A DNA stretch of 64,000 nucleotides, from NCBI RefSeq assembly GCF_000731955.1, contig NZ_JNCK01000001.1:1860001-1924000 (forward strand), given 5' to 3'. This DNA comes from Halomonas zincidurans B6. GTDB taxonomy: Bacteria; Pseudomonadota; Gammaproteobacteria; Pseudomonadales; Halomonadaceae. A program made the position numbers and the translations under genes. Shown piece after piece: positions 42,962 to 53,146 of this stretch (position 1 is its first letter; each line of letters opens with the position of its first letter). Below the pieces are notes generated by a model. The model saw only the letters and a list, made by a program, of their open reading frames with translations. It had not been told where the DNA came from and searched no databases.

Positions 42962-44587
42962 ATGAACCGACGTGATTTCCTGAAGGCCACCAGTGTCCTG
43001 GGCAGCGCCTTCCTGCCTATCTCCACGGTCCTCGCCGCGGTCGACGGCTCCACCAAGACCATCGGCCCCAGCGAATCGTTCAGCTTTGCCTGGCTCAAGG
43101 GCCTGGCCCGATATATCTCCAACCAGGCCAGCGAGGGCGCCAAGCCCAATCTGCCGCCCGAGCTTCAGGACTTGAGCTGGGACGAATATCAGGCGATCAG
43201 CTTCAGCAAGGATCAGGATATCTGGGCGGATAACGCGCAATCCAGCTTCCGTGCAGAGCTTTTTCACCTGGGGCTGTATTTCAAGAAGCCGGTCAAGATC
43301 TACGAGATCGTCAATGGCCAGGCTCGGGAAATCGCCTACGACCCGGCGATGTTCGACTATGGCAATTCAGGTATCGACGGCGAGAAACTGCCCGAGGATC
43401 TGGGCTTTGCCGGCTTTCGGCTGTTCTATAAAAGTGACTGGCAACGCGACATGGTGGCCTTCCTCGGCGCCAGCTACTTTCGCGCGGTCAGCGAGTCCAT
43501 GCAGTACGGCATGTCGGCCCGCGGCCTGGCGATCGACACCGGGCTCGGCAAGCCGGAGGAGTTTCCCGATTTCACGCGATTCTGGCTCGAGCAGCCCGCC
43601 GACCAGAGCGATGTCGTCAACGTCTATGCGCTGCTGGAATCCGACAGCGTCGCCGGCGCCTACCGTTTCGCGATCACCGTCAACGATGGGGTGGTCATGG
43701 AGGTCGACTCGGCACTCTATCCGCGCAAGCCGATCGAGCGCCTGGGCGTGGCCCCGCTGACCAGCATGTACATGGTCGGCGAGAACGACCAGCAGGCCAA
43801 CTGGGACTGGCGCACCGAGATTCATGACTCGGATGGTCTGTCGATGTATACCGGCAATGGCGAGTGGCTATGGCGGCCGCTGGTCAACCCGCCGCAGTTA
43901 CGCTTCAACGCCTATGCCGACGAGAATCCGCGAGGCTTCGGCCTGCTCCAGCGAGACCGCAATTTCGACCACTATCAGGACGATGGAGTCTTCTATGAGC
44001 GCCGCCCCTCGGTATGGATCGAACCCAAGTCCGGCTGGGGCAAGGGCTCGATCCAGTTGATCGAGATCCCCACCCTCGATGAAACCTTCGACAATATCGT
44101 CGCCTTCTGGAATCCCGACGAGCCGATCAAGCCCGGCAGCGAGATGCTGTTCGGCTACCGCATCTACTGGCGTGACCGCCCACCCGCCCAGCCGGAGCTG
44201 GCCCGATGCGTGGCGACCCGCACCGGTATCGGCGGCGAGGTCGGCAAGATCCGCGAATACTTCAGCTGGCGCTTCGTGATCGACTTCCAGGGCGGCCCCT
44301 TCCCCTTCGACGCCGACCAGGACGTCGAGGTCGTACCGGTCATCGAGAATTCCGCCGGCCGCGTCGAGATCACCTCGGCCCGGCCGCTGAACGAAATCCA
44401 GGGCTACCGGGCAATGTTCGATGTGGTGCCCCCCGGCGACGGCACCGAGCCGATCAACCTGCGGGTCTATCTCAAGGCCGGCGACAAGCCGCTCACCGAA
44501 ACCTGGATCTACCAGTGGACGCCGCCGCCGGCCGACGACCGCGATCTGCACAATCCCGGCCACCTGCTGTCAGAGAAGCAGTCGTAG
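42962..44587 (+). CDS. opgD: Glucan biosynthesis protein D (periplasmic, Tat-exported)
   Basis: A 541-residue OpgG/OpgD-family protein that shapes osmoregulated periplasmic glucans. MNRRDFLKAT with twin Arg at residues 3-4 and a hydrophobic stretch marks a Tat signal, as in E. coli OpgD (551). The long beta-sandwich core with W-rich motifs (NWDWRTEIHDSDGLSMYTGNGE, ENPRGFGLLQRDR) is complete. AGGGAAGAG precedes ATG 42962. No opgH is in the window, so it is an orphan member. Confidence 0.93.
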   Translation: MNRRDFLKATSVLGSAFLPISTVLAAVDGSTKTIGPSESFSFAWLKGLARYISNQASEGAKPNLPPELQDLSWDEYQAISFSKDQDIWADNAQSSFRAELFHLGLYFKKPVKIYEIVNGQAREIAYDPAMFDYGNSGIDGEKLPEDLGFAGFRLFYKSDWQRDMVAFLGASYFRAVSESMQYGMSARGLAIDTGLGKPEEFPDFTRFWLEQPADQSDVVNVYALLESDSVAGAYRFAITVNDGVVMEVDSALYPRKPIERLGVAPLTSMYMVGENDQQANWDWRTEIHDSDGLSMYTGNGEWLWRPLVNPPQLRFNAYADENPRGFGLLQRDRNFDHYQDDGVFYERRPSVWIEPKSGWGKGSIQLIEIPTLDETFDNIVAFWNPDEPIKPGSEMLFGYRIYWRDRPPAQPELARCVATRTGIGGEVGKIREYFSWRFVIDFQGGPFPFDADQDVEVVPVIENSAGRVEITSARPLNEIQGYRAMFDVVPPGDGTEPINLRVYLKAGDKPLTETWIYQWTPPPADDRDLHNPGHLLSEKQS

Positions 44588-44595
44588 CGATAGGC

Positions 44596-44637
44596 TTGTT
44601 GCTTTCACAGCTTTCCTTATACTGTATATAAATACAG
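44596..44637 (+). promoter_or_regulatory. LexA (SOS) box over the promoter of the radical SAM gene
   Basis: CTGTATATAAATACAG at 44622-44637 differs from the E. coli consensus CTGTATATATATACAG at one position. It overlaps the -10 element TATACT (44618-44623), whose -35 partner TTGTTG is at 44596-44601 with 16-bp spacing. The box ends 16 bp before the ATG. Such placement is typical of direct LexA repression. Confidence 0.88.
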
Positions 44638-44653
44638 TATAAAGGATCTTCTC

Positions 44654-45727
44654 ATGACCGCCCGCCAACCGCCGCGCGCCCGCAAGGGCCGCGGCGCCAC
44701 CTATGACCCTCCCAACCGCTTCGCCCCGACCGTCAGCGAAGCCGTCGACGACGGCTGGTGGCAGGACGCCGTGCCCGAGCATATCGCCACTCATGTCACA
44801 GACGAGACGAGCAAGAGCGCCCTGTCGTGGAATCGCTCCCCCGATCTGCCCTTCGATCGCTCGCTGAACCCTTACCGGGGTTGCGAGCACGGCTGCATCT
44901 ATTGCTATGCAAGGCCCAGCCACGCTTACTGGGATCTGTCGCCGGGCATCGATTTCGAGACCCGGCTGATCGCCCGCACCGGCCTCGTCGACCGGCTGCG
45001 CGAAGAGCTCTGCAAGCCCGGCTATGTCTGCCGGCCGATCAACCTGTCCGGCAATACCGACTGCTACCAACCATTGGAAGCCGAGCGCGGCACGACCCGA
45101 GCAATTCTCGAGTTGCTCCTGGCGTGTCGCCACCCGGTAACCCTGGTGACCAAGGGCGCGCTGATCCTGCGCGATCGCGAGCTGCTCGCCGCGATGGCCG
45201 CCAAGCGCCTGGTGCGGGTCTTCGTCAGCCTCACCAGCCTCGACGCCGAACTCAAGCGCAGCCTGGAACCGCGCGCTGCCTCTCCGGCAGCGCGCCTCAA
45301 GGTCATGCGTGAATTGAATGCCGCCGGGATTCCCGTGGGCGCCTTGCTGTCACCGATGATTCCCGGGCTCAACGACCATGAACTCGAGCGGTTGCTGGAA
45401 GCCGCGCATGAAGCCGGCGCAAGCTCGGCCGGCTGGACGCTGCTGCGATTGCCCCACGAGGTGGCGCCGCTGTTCGAGGACTGGCTCGAGCAGCACTACC
45501 CGGAACGGGCCGCCAAGGTCATGAGCCTGATTCGCCAGTCGCGGGGCGGCGCCGACTACGATTCGCGCTTCGGTCAGCGCATGCGCGGCGAAGGCGTGTT
45601 TGCCGAGATGCTGGCGCAGCGCTTCCGGCGTGCCAGCCGCCGGCTGGGGTTCGCGCAACGGGGCGATAGCCTACTGGATTGCAAGCACTTTCGCCCGCCC
45701 CGACGGCAGGGCGATCTGTTCGGGTAA
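44654..45727 (+). CDS. PA0069-family radical SAM protein, SOS-regulated
   Basis: A 357-residue radical SAM enzyme with the cluster motif CEHGCIYC (C-x3-C-x2-C), followed by YARPSHAYWDLSPGIDFE. It belongs to the group often annotated PA0069-like, distantly related to spore photoproduct lyase. The substrate is unknown. Direct LexA control points to a role in the DNA-damage response, possibly DNA or nucleotide repair; that role is inferred. AAAGGAT precedes the ATG. The next gene starts 86 bp on. Confidence 0.88.
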   Translation: MTARQPPRARKGRGATYDPPNRFAPTVSEAVDDGWWQDAVPEHIATHVTDETSKSALSWNRSPDLPFDRSLNPYRGCEHGCIYCYARPSHAYWDLSPGIDFETRLIARTGLVDRLREELCKPGYVCRPINLSGNTDCYQPLEAERGTTRAILELLLACRHPVTLVTKGALILRDRELLAAMAAKRLVRVFVSLTSLDAELKRSLEPRAASPAARLKVMRELNAAGIPVGALLSPMIPGLNDHELERLLEAAHEAGASSAGWTLLRLPHEVAPLFEDWLEQHYPERAAKVMSLIRQSRGGADYDSRFGQRMRGEGVFAEMLAQRFRRASRRLGFAQRGDSLLDCKHFRPPRRQGDLFG

Positions 45728-45813
45728 CATGGACGCTCACATCCGAACCGACTCCGCACGCAGCTGGGCTATTCATGAATGCCGGATTACCTCAAGAGCA
45801 ACAGGACGAACGC

Positions 45814-46413
45814 ATGACAGACCGAAACGCACGCCATCAGCAGTCGATGCAGAAACTCAAGACCCATGTCGATGGGCGCGTCGCCGCCGCGACCGAGCAA
45901 CGCGGCCTGCTCATGGTCTTTACCGGCAACGGCAAGGGCAAGACGACCGCCGCCTGGGGCACCGTCACTCGCGCGCTCGGCTACGGCTACCGGGTCGGCG
46001 TGGTCCAATTCATCAAGGGACTGTGGGAATGCGGCGAGCGCGAGCGCCTGGCCGAGGACGCCAACCTGGAGGTCGCGGTGATGGCCACCGGCTTCACCTG
46101 GGAAACCCAGAACCGCGACAGCGACATCGCCGCCTGCCAGAATGTCTGGCGCGAAGCCGAGCGCATGCTCGCCGATCCCGGGGTCTATCTGGTGGTGCTC
46201 GACGAGCTCACCTACATGCTCAAGTTCGGCTATCTGGACTTCGCGACGCTCGAGCAGGCACTCGCCAAGCGTCCCGCCGAACAGACGGTGATCGTCACCG
46301 GGCGCAATGCCCATCGCGACCTGCTGGCCATGGCCGATACGGTGACCGAAATGCAGGAGATTCGTCACGCGTTCAACGACGGCCTCCAGGCACGCCGCGG
46401 TATCGATTATTGA
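45814..46413 (+). CDS. cobO: Cob(I)alamin adenosyltransferase, BtuR/CobO type
   Basis: A 199-residue P-loop enzyme that adds the 5'-deoxyadenosyl group to cob(I)alamin. FTGNGKGKTTAAWGT is the unusual Walker A; VVQFIKGLWECGERE, MATGFTWETQ and VVLDELTYM are family signatures. ATG 45814 (AGGA 8 bases upstream) fits the E. coli BtuR length (196); an ATG at 45775 is in frame but lacks an SD. It supplies the AdoCbl that the upstream riboswitch senses. Confidence 0.93.
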   Translation: MTDRNARHQQSMQKLKTHVDGRVAAATEQRGLLMVFTGNGKGKTTAAWGTVTRALGYGYRVGVVQFIKGLWECGERERLAEDANLEVAVMATGFTWETQNRDSDIAACQNVWREAERMLADPGVYLVVLDELTYMLKFGYLDFATLEQALAKRPAEQTVIVTGRNAHRDLLAMADTVTEMQEIRHAFNDGLQARRGIDY

Positions 46414-46422
46414 GCGGGGCTT

Positions 46423-47310
46423 TTATTGAGCGGGCGTTGCCCCCTCATCTGCCGAACGACGCAGCGCGGCACACGCCTGGGCCATGGCATCGAGCAGGCG
46501 CGGGCCCGGCCGACTGATCCAGTCCGGCTCGAGGGTATACAGCTGACCGTTCGCCACCGCCGGCACCAGCGACCAGCGCTGCCACGCCGCCTGCCAATCA
46601 TCGTCGCGCGCGGCGCTGAGAATCACCGTCGGTCGCGCGGCGATCAGCGCCTCGCGGCCGATCTGCGGCACCAGCACCGGCTGCTCGGCAAATAGCGGCA
46701 CCCCCCCGCAGGCGCGAATCACCTGGCTGACGATGTGCCCGCCGGCCAACGTCGTCAGCGGACTGGCCCCCAATTGATAGAAGACCCGTGGCGGCTCGTC
46801 GAAGGTCTGTTTCAAGGCCGCCAGGCGCGCCAGATAGACCGCCGACTGGTATTGACCACGTTGGCCACGCCCGGCGAGCCGGCCTAGATCGCGCAGATTC
46901 TCGGCCACATCGGACAAGGCACGGGGCTCGCTGGCGTAGACGGCAATGCCTAGCTCGCGCAGGCGTTCGATCAGTGCACGCGGCGTGCCGCTCGCCCAGG
47001 CCACCACCAGATCCGGCTCCCGGGCCAGTACCGCTTCGAGCGGGATGCCACGATAGTTGCCCACCCTCGGTAGGCGGAGCGCCGCCGCCGGGTAGTCGCT
47101 GCCGTCGATCGCCCCGACCAGCGCATCGCCCGCCCCGACCTTGTAGAGCATCTCGACCGCGTGGGGCGCCAACGCCACGATGCGCGTTGCCGGCCTATCC
47201 AGGCTCACCCGATCGCCGTTGTCGTCGACGGCCGTGACGGCCGCCGGCGCCTCGACGGCCAGCCCCAGCGACAGCGCGACTATTCCGGCCACTCTGCGTA
47301 TGAAACTCAT
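46423..47310 (-). CDS. btuF: Cobalamin ABC transporter substrate-binding protein, BtuF-like
   Basis: A 295-residue periplasmic binding protein of the helical-backbone (TroA/BtuF) fold with a signal peptide (cleavage near residue 24). ATRIVALAPHAVEMLYKVGAGDALVG and VVAWASGTPRALIERL match the BtuF/HemV pattern. Its place in a cobalamin neighbourhood favours B12 over heme or siderophore. It converges on cobO with a 9-bp gap; no btuC or btuD is adjacent. A GTG at 47316 is an alternative start. Confidence 0.85.
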   Translation of the reverse strand: MSFIRRVAGIVALSLGLAVEAPAAVTAVDDNGDRVSLDRPATRIVALAPHAVEMLYKVGAGDALVGAIDGSDYPAAALRLPRVGNYRGIPLEAVLAREPDLVVAWASGTPRALIERLRELGIAVYASEPRALSDVAENLRDLGRLAGRGQRGQYQSAVYLARLAALKQTFDEPPRVFYQLGASPLTTLAGGHIVSQVIRACGGVPLFAEQPVLVPQIGREALIAARPTVILSAARDDDWQAAWQRWSLVPAVANGQLYTLEPDWISRPGPRLLDAMAQACAALRRSADEGATPAQ

Positions 47311-47370
47311 AGCCACCGCGCTACTCTCTTCATGTTCCGTTCATTCATAGCCGAACTGCAAGGAGGCTTC

Positions 47371-48225
<855 letters not shown>

Positions 48226-48271
48226 AATATGGTTTATATCTACTTACAGCTTATAGCTTACAGCTCGAAAC

Positions 48272-49549
48272 TCAGGTGTTAATGGTTTCAATACCGCCCA
48301 GGTAACCGCGCAGCGCCTCGGGCACCGTGATCGAGCCGTCGGCCTGCTGGTAGTTCTCGAGCACCGCCAGCAGGCAGCGCCCCACCGCCAGCCCCGAGCC
48401 GTTGAGGGTATGCAGCAATTGCGGCTTCTTGGCCGCCGGGCTGCGATAGCGCGCCTGCATGCGCCGCGCCTGGAAATCCTCGCAGTTGGAAACCGACGAG
48501 ATCTCGCGATAGGTCTGCTGGCTGGGCAGCCAGACCTCGATGTCGTAGGTCTTGCTGGCCCCGAAGCCCATGTCGCCGGCGCACAGCGTGACCACCCGGT
48601 AGGGTAGCTCGAGCGCCTTGAGGATCGACTCGGCGTGCCCGCGCATCTCTTCCAGTGCGGCGTAGCTGGTCCCGGGCTCGACCATCTGCACCATCTCGAC
48701 CTTGTCGAACTGATGCTGGCGAATCATTCCGCGGGTGTCCTTGCCGTAGGCGCCGGCCTCGCTGCGAAAGCACGGGGTATGCGCGGTGAGACGGATCGGC
48801 AACGCCGCCGCCTCGACGATGGTGTCGCGGGCGAAGTTGGTCAGCGGCACCTCGGCGGTGGGGATCAGGTAGTAGTCGCTGTCGCCCTCGAGACGAAACA
48901 GATCCTCGCCGAACTTGGGCAATTGGCCGGTGCCGGTCAGCGAGTCGCTATTGACGATGTAGGGCACGTAGCACTCTTCGTAGCCATGCTCGAGGGTCTG
49001 GCGGTCGAGCATGAACTGCACCAGCGCGCGGTGCAGTCGAGCGATCGGGCCACGCATCACGGCGAAGCGCGAGCCGGTCAGCTTGGCGGCCAGCTCGAAG
49101 TCCAGATAGCCCAGTTTGGCGCCCAGGTCGACATGATCCTGGACCGTGAAATCGAACGTCCGCGGCGTGCCCCAGCGGTGCAGTTCGACGTTGTCGGCCT
49201 CGTCGGCGCCCGCGGGCACGCTCTCGTGGGGCAGGTTGGGCAGGCTGGCCAGCAACGCATCGAGCTCTCCCGCGACCTCGTTCAACTGCGCCTTGGCCGC
49301 GTCGAGCCGCTCGCCCAGATCGCTGACTTCGGCAAGCAACGGCTCGATGTCCTCGCCGGCGGCCTTGGCCTGGCCGATCGCCTTGGAGCGTGTGTTGCGC
49401 TCGCTCTGCAATTGCTCGGTCTCGGTCTGCAGGTCGCGGCGCCGGCGTTCGAGCGCCTCGAACGCGGCCGTATCCAGGGTGAAGCCGCGCAGGGCCAGGC
49501 GTTGCGCAACGTAATCGAGCTCGCTGCGAAGCAGTTTGGGATCGAGCAT
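48272..49549 (-). CDS. serS: Seryl-tRNA synthetase
   Basis: A 425-residue class II synthetase. An N-terminal antiparallel coiled coil (residues ~30-100) grips tRNA-Ser. Motif 2 (FRSEAGAYGKDTRGMIRQHQF) and motif 3 (GSGLAVGRCLLAVLENYQ) are complete. AAGGAT precedes the ATG at 49549; the longer frame upstream lacks similarity. It is divergent from the YdiJ gene. Confidence 0.97.
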   Translation of the reverse strand: MLDPKLLRSELDYVAQRLALRGFTLDTAAFEALERRRRDLQTETEQLQSERNTRSKAIGQAKAAGEDIEPLLAEVSDLGERLDAAKAQLNEVAGELDALLASLPNLPHESVPAGADEADNVELHRWGTPRTFDFTVQDHVDLGAKLGYLDFELAAKLTGSRFAVMRGPIARLHRALVQFMLDRQTLEHGYEECYVPYIVNSDSLTGTGQLPKFGEDLFRLEGDSDYYLIPTAEVPLTNFARDTIVEAAALPIRLTAHTPCFRSEAGAYGKDTRGMIRQHQFDKVEMVQMVEPGTSYAALEEMRGHAESILKALELPYRVVTLCAGDMGFGASKTYDIEVWLPSQQTYREISSVSNCEDFQARRMQARYRSPAAKKPQLLHTLNGSGLAVGRCLLAVLENYQQADGSITVPEALRGYLGGIETINT

Positions 49550-49747
49550 GGGATCCTTTCCGTTAACGTGACAGGCGAAGAAAAGCGTGATCGGCGTCGA
49601 ACCCACGACGCGAGTGTCGGACCATTGTAAGAAAAACCGTGGCCATGGGCCACGCCGAGGGAACGAGCGCCGCCGGACATCGTGCGGCAATCGCCGATCT
49701 CGGTTAAGGTAGACGGTCACCGATCGCCAGCCAACACTCCCGAGATC

Positions 49748-52700
49748 ATGATCGCACGACTCGACTCTCTCTCCCGCGTCGACGCCCGCTACCTGGCGTT
49801 CCTCGAGGCCCTGCGTCAGGCCGGCTTTCGCGGCGATATCGCCCCGGACTACGCCAACCGCGCCGTGCTGGCCACCGACAACTCGATCTATCAGCGCCTG
49901 CCCCAGGCGGTGCTCTATCCACGCGACGCCGACGACCTGCAACGCCTCGCGCGGCTGGCCGGGGACGGCGCGTACCGCGACATCGTGCTCGCCCCGCGCG
50001 GCGGCGGCACCGGCACCAACGGCCAGTCGCTGACCGACGGCCTGATGGTCGACGTCTCGCGCTACATGAACGAGATCCTCGAGATCGACGTCGAGCGTCG
50101 CCGCGTACGGGTCCAGGCCGGGGTGGTCAAGGACCAGCTCAACGCCGCGCTCAAGCCCCACGGGCTGTTCTTCGCCCCGGAGCTGTCGACCTCCAACCGC
50201 GCGACCCTCGGCGGCATGATCGCCACCGACGCCAGCGGCCAGGGCAGTCGCGAATACGGCAAGACCCGCGATCACGTGCTGGCGCTGGATACGATCCTGC
50301 TGGGCGGCGAGCGTTTCGAGAGCCGGCCGGTGAGCGACGACGAGCTCGCCGCGCTCTGCGCGCGCGACGATATCGTCGGTGAGATCCATCGTGTTGCACG
50401 CGACATCATCGATAGCCAGCGCGAGCGGATCGAGGCGGTGTTTCCGCCGCTCAACCGCTGCCTGACCGGCTACGACCTGGCGCACCTGCGCACCGCCGAG
50501 GGGCTTTTCGATCTCAACAGCGTGCTGTGCGGCGCGGAGGGTTCGCTGGGTTTCGTCGCCGAGGCGACGCTCAACGTGCTGCCCATCCCGCGCCATTCGC
50601 TGCTGGTCAATATCCGCTACAGCGGCTTCATGGATGCGCTGCGCGACGCCAAGGCACTGATGGCGAGTCATGCCAAACCGACCTCGATCGAGACCATCGA
50701 CGACAGCGTGCTGGCCCTGGCGATGGAGGATTTCGTCTGGGACAGCGTCGCCGAGTTCTTCCCCGCACCGGACAACAACCGCCCGGAGCCGCTCAGCGAG
50801 GGTGTCGACGTCGTCACTTCACCGGCCACGCGCCGTGCCGAGATGCCGGCGATTCGCGGCATCAACCTGGTCGAATTCAACGACGACGACCCGGCGGCGC
50901 TGAACGCGCGGGTCGCTGCCTTCTGTCGCCATCTCGAGCAGGACACCAGCGTCGAGCGGCTGGGCTACACCCTCGCCGAGGGCCGCGAGCAGATCGGCCG
51001 CGTCTACGCCATGCGCAAGCGCGCCGTGGGCCTGCTCGGCAACGCCAAGGGCGAGAAACGCCCGATTCCGTTCGTCGAGGACACCGCGGTGCCGCCCGAG
51101 CACCTCGCCGATTACATCGCCGAGTTCCGCGCGCTGCTGGACGGCCGCGGACTCAGTTACGGGATGTTCGGCCACGTCGACGCCGGCGTGCTTCACGTGC
51201 GCCCGGCGATCGACATGAAGGATCCGGTACAGGCGGCATTGATCCGCGAGCTGTCCGACGCGGTCGCGGCACTGACCCACAAGTACCATGGCCTGCTGTG
51301 GGGCGAGCATGGCAAGGGGGTGCGCTCGGAATACGCGCCGACGTTCTTCGGCGAGCTCTACCCCAGCCTGCAACGCCTCAAGGCGGCGTTCGACCCGCAT
51401 AATCAATTGAACCCGGGCAAGATCGCCACACCGGCGGGCGCCAGTCCTGACGTTGCCGAGACGCCTGTCAAGTGGGTCGATGCCGGGCTGTTGACCGTCG
51501 ATGGCGTGCCGACCCGCGGCGAACTCGATCGCCAGATCGACGAGCGGGTGTGGCGCGCACATGCCAGTGCGGTGTACTGCAACGGCAACGGTGCCTGCTA
51601 CAACTACGACCCCGACGATGCCATGTGCCCGTCATGGAAGGCTACCCGGCAGCGCATCCATTCGCCCAAGGGTCGCGCCAGCCTGATGCGCGAGTGGCTG
51701 CGCCTGCAGGGCAACGCCGGCATCGACGTACTCGAAGAGTCACGCAGGAAGAAGACCGAAGGCGCCTGGGGCTTCGTTCGCGACGTCCCGCTGCGCCTGC
51801 GCAACACCCTGGCCAAGCGTCGCGGTGAAAGCGATTTCTCGCACGAAGTCCATGAGGCGATGGCCGGCTGCCTGGCCTGCAAGTCCTGCGCCGGCCAGTG
51901 CCCGGTCAAGGTCAACGTGCCCGAATTCCGCGCCCAGTTCCTGGAGGTCTATCACGGCCGCTACCTGCGCCCGCTGCGCGACTATCTGATCGGCGGCCTG
52001 GAGTTCTTGGTGCCCTATCTGCAGCCGGTGGCGCCGGCGTACAACGCCCTGCTCGGCAACCGCCGAGTCGAGCGCTTGCTGGCCGGCCCCATCGGCATGG
52101 TCGACAGCCCGCGGCTGTCGCGGGCGAGTCTCGCCAGGCAGCTGCGTGCCTGGGGCATCGGCGAGGCCACGCCGACCGCGCTCGGCCTGCTCAGCGAGCG
52201 CCAGAAGGCACGCAGCGTGATTCTGGTCCAGGACGCCTTCACCAGTTATTTCGAGTCCAAACTGGTGATGGATATCGTCGAGCTGCTGACGCGGCTCGAC
52301 ATCCGCGTGTTCATACCGCCGTTTGCAGCCAACGGCAAGCCGCTCCACGTGCAGGGCTTTCTCGGCGCCTTCGAGCGCACCGCCGCCAGGCAGGCAAGGC
52401 GCCTCGGGGCGCTGGCCGAAAGCGGCGTGCCGCTGGTGGGCATCGACCCGGCGATGACCCTGACCTATCGCCAGGAATACGCCCAGGCGCTGGGCGCGGA
52501 TAACGCGCCCGAGGTGCTGCTGCTGCAGGAATGGCTGGTGTCACTGGGTGCACGCCTGCTGCCCCCGGGTATAAGCCCCGACGATCCCGGTTACAAGCTG
52601 CTCTCGCACTGCACCGAGCGCACCAACGCGCCGGGCTCGCCCAAGGCCTGGCAGCAGGTGTTCGCCAACGCCGGGCTCGGGCTCGAACTGGTCGCCACCG

Positions 52701-52921
52701 GCTGTTGCGGCATGTCCGGCACCTACGGCCACGAAGCGCGCAACCGCGAGACCTCCGAGGCGATCTACGATCTCTCGTGGCGCGCCCCGGTCGAGGACCC
52801 GGCCAATGCCGGCACGCTGCTGGCCACCGGCTACTCCTGTCGCAGCCAGGCCAGGCGGCTCTCGGACACGGCGCTGGCGCATCCGCTGCAGGGCCTGCTG
52901 GCGGCCATCAAGCGCGCCTGA
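49748..52921 (+). CDS. ydiJ: YdiJ-type FAD/Fe-S D-2-hydroxyacid (2-hydroxyglutarate) dehydrogenase
   Basis: A 1057-residue fusion. Residues ~45-270 form the FAD-binding PCMH domain (PRGGGTGTNGQSL, APELSTSNRATLGGM), followed by a GlcD-like C-lobe. Cys-rich Fe-S ligands (CLACKSCAGQCPVKVNVPEF) come near residue 705, and a CCG-type domain closes the protein (ATGCCGMSGTYGHE). The family oxidises D-2-hydroxyglutarate or related acids and passes electrons to the membrane. E. coli YdiJ is 1018 residues. ATG 49748 matches the family start. Confidence 0.93.
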   Translation: MIARLDSLSRVDARYLAFLEALRQAGFRGDIAPDYANRAVLATDNSIYQRLPQAVLYPRDADDLQRLARLAGDGAYRDIVLAPRGGGTGTNGQSLTDGLMVDVSRYMNEILEIDVERRRVRVQAGVVKDQLNAALKPHGLFFAPELSTSNRATLGGMIATDASGQGSREYGKTRDHVLALDTILLGGERFESRPVSDDELAALCARDDIVGEIHRVARDIIDSQRERIEAVFPPLNRCLTGYDLAHLRTAEGLFDLNSVLCGAEGSLGFVAEATLNVLPIPRHSLLVNIRYSGFMDALRDAKALMASHAKPTSIETIDDSVLALAMEDFVWDSVAEFFPAPDNNRPEPLSEGVDVVTSPATRRAEMPAIRGINLVEFNDDDPAALNARVAAFCRHLEQDTSVERLGYTLAEGREQIGRVYAMRKRAVGLLGNAKGEKRPIPFVEDTAVPPEHLADYIAEFRALLDGRGLSYGMFGHVDAGVLHVRPAIDMKDPVQAALIRELSDAVAALTHKYHGLLWGEHGKGVRSEYAPTFFGELYPSLQRLKAAFDPHNQLNPGKIATPAGASPDVAETPVKWVDAGLLTVDGVPTRGELDRQIDERVWRAHASAVYCNGNGACYNYDPDDAMCPSWKATRQRIHSPKGRASLMREWLRLQGNAGIDVLEESRRKKTEGAWGFVRDVPLRLRNTLAKRRGESDFSHEVHEAMAGCLACKSCAGQCPVKVNVPEFRAQFLEVYHGRYLRPLRDYLIGGLEFLVPYLQPVAPAYNALLGNRRVERLLAGPIGMVDSPRLSRASLARQLRAWGIGEATPTALGLLSERQKARSVILVQDAFTSYFESKLVMDIVELLTRLDIRVFIPPFAANGKPLHVQGFLGAFERTAARQARRLGALAESGVPLVGIDPAMTLTYRQEYAQALGADNAPEVLLLQEWLVSLGARLLPPGISPDDPGYKLLSHCTERTNAPGSPKAWQQVFANAGLGLELVATGCCGMSGTYGHEARNRETSEAIYDLSWRAPVEDPANAGTLLATGYSCRSQARRLSDTALAHPLQGLLAAIKRA

Positions 52922-52977
52922 TCGGCAATCGGGACCGTCCGTGGTATCGCCGCTGGTCCAGACGCTGCGCGCGTTAG

Positions 52978-53146
52978 CATCTTACCCAGAACCTGCGCCG
53001 GGAAGCCATCCTCATCGATCCGGTGGGCGCGATCGGCGCGGTGATGGTCTATGAATTCGTCGCCTTCGGCCTGGCTCAGGGCACCATCTCGCATACCCGC
53101 AAGTCGGCGCGCAGCGAGGCTGAACGCGGCTGGAAAGTGCTCAAAA
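52978..53146 (+). pseudogene. Remnant of a cation/proton antiporter
   Basis: After a TAG at 52975 the frame reads NLRREAILIDPVGAIG then AVMVYEFVAF, a membrane segment like that of NhaP-type CPA1 antiporters. Similarity ends before the trpC stop. There is no start codon, SD or remainder of the ~400-residue protein, so this is a decayed fragment of about 56 codons. The assignment rests on memory of the family motif. Confidence 0.45.
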
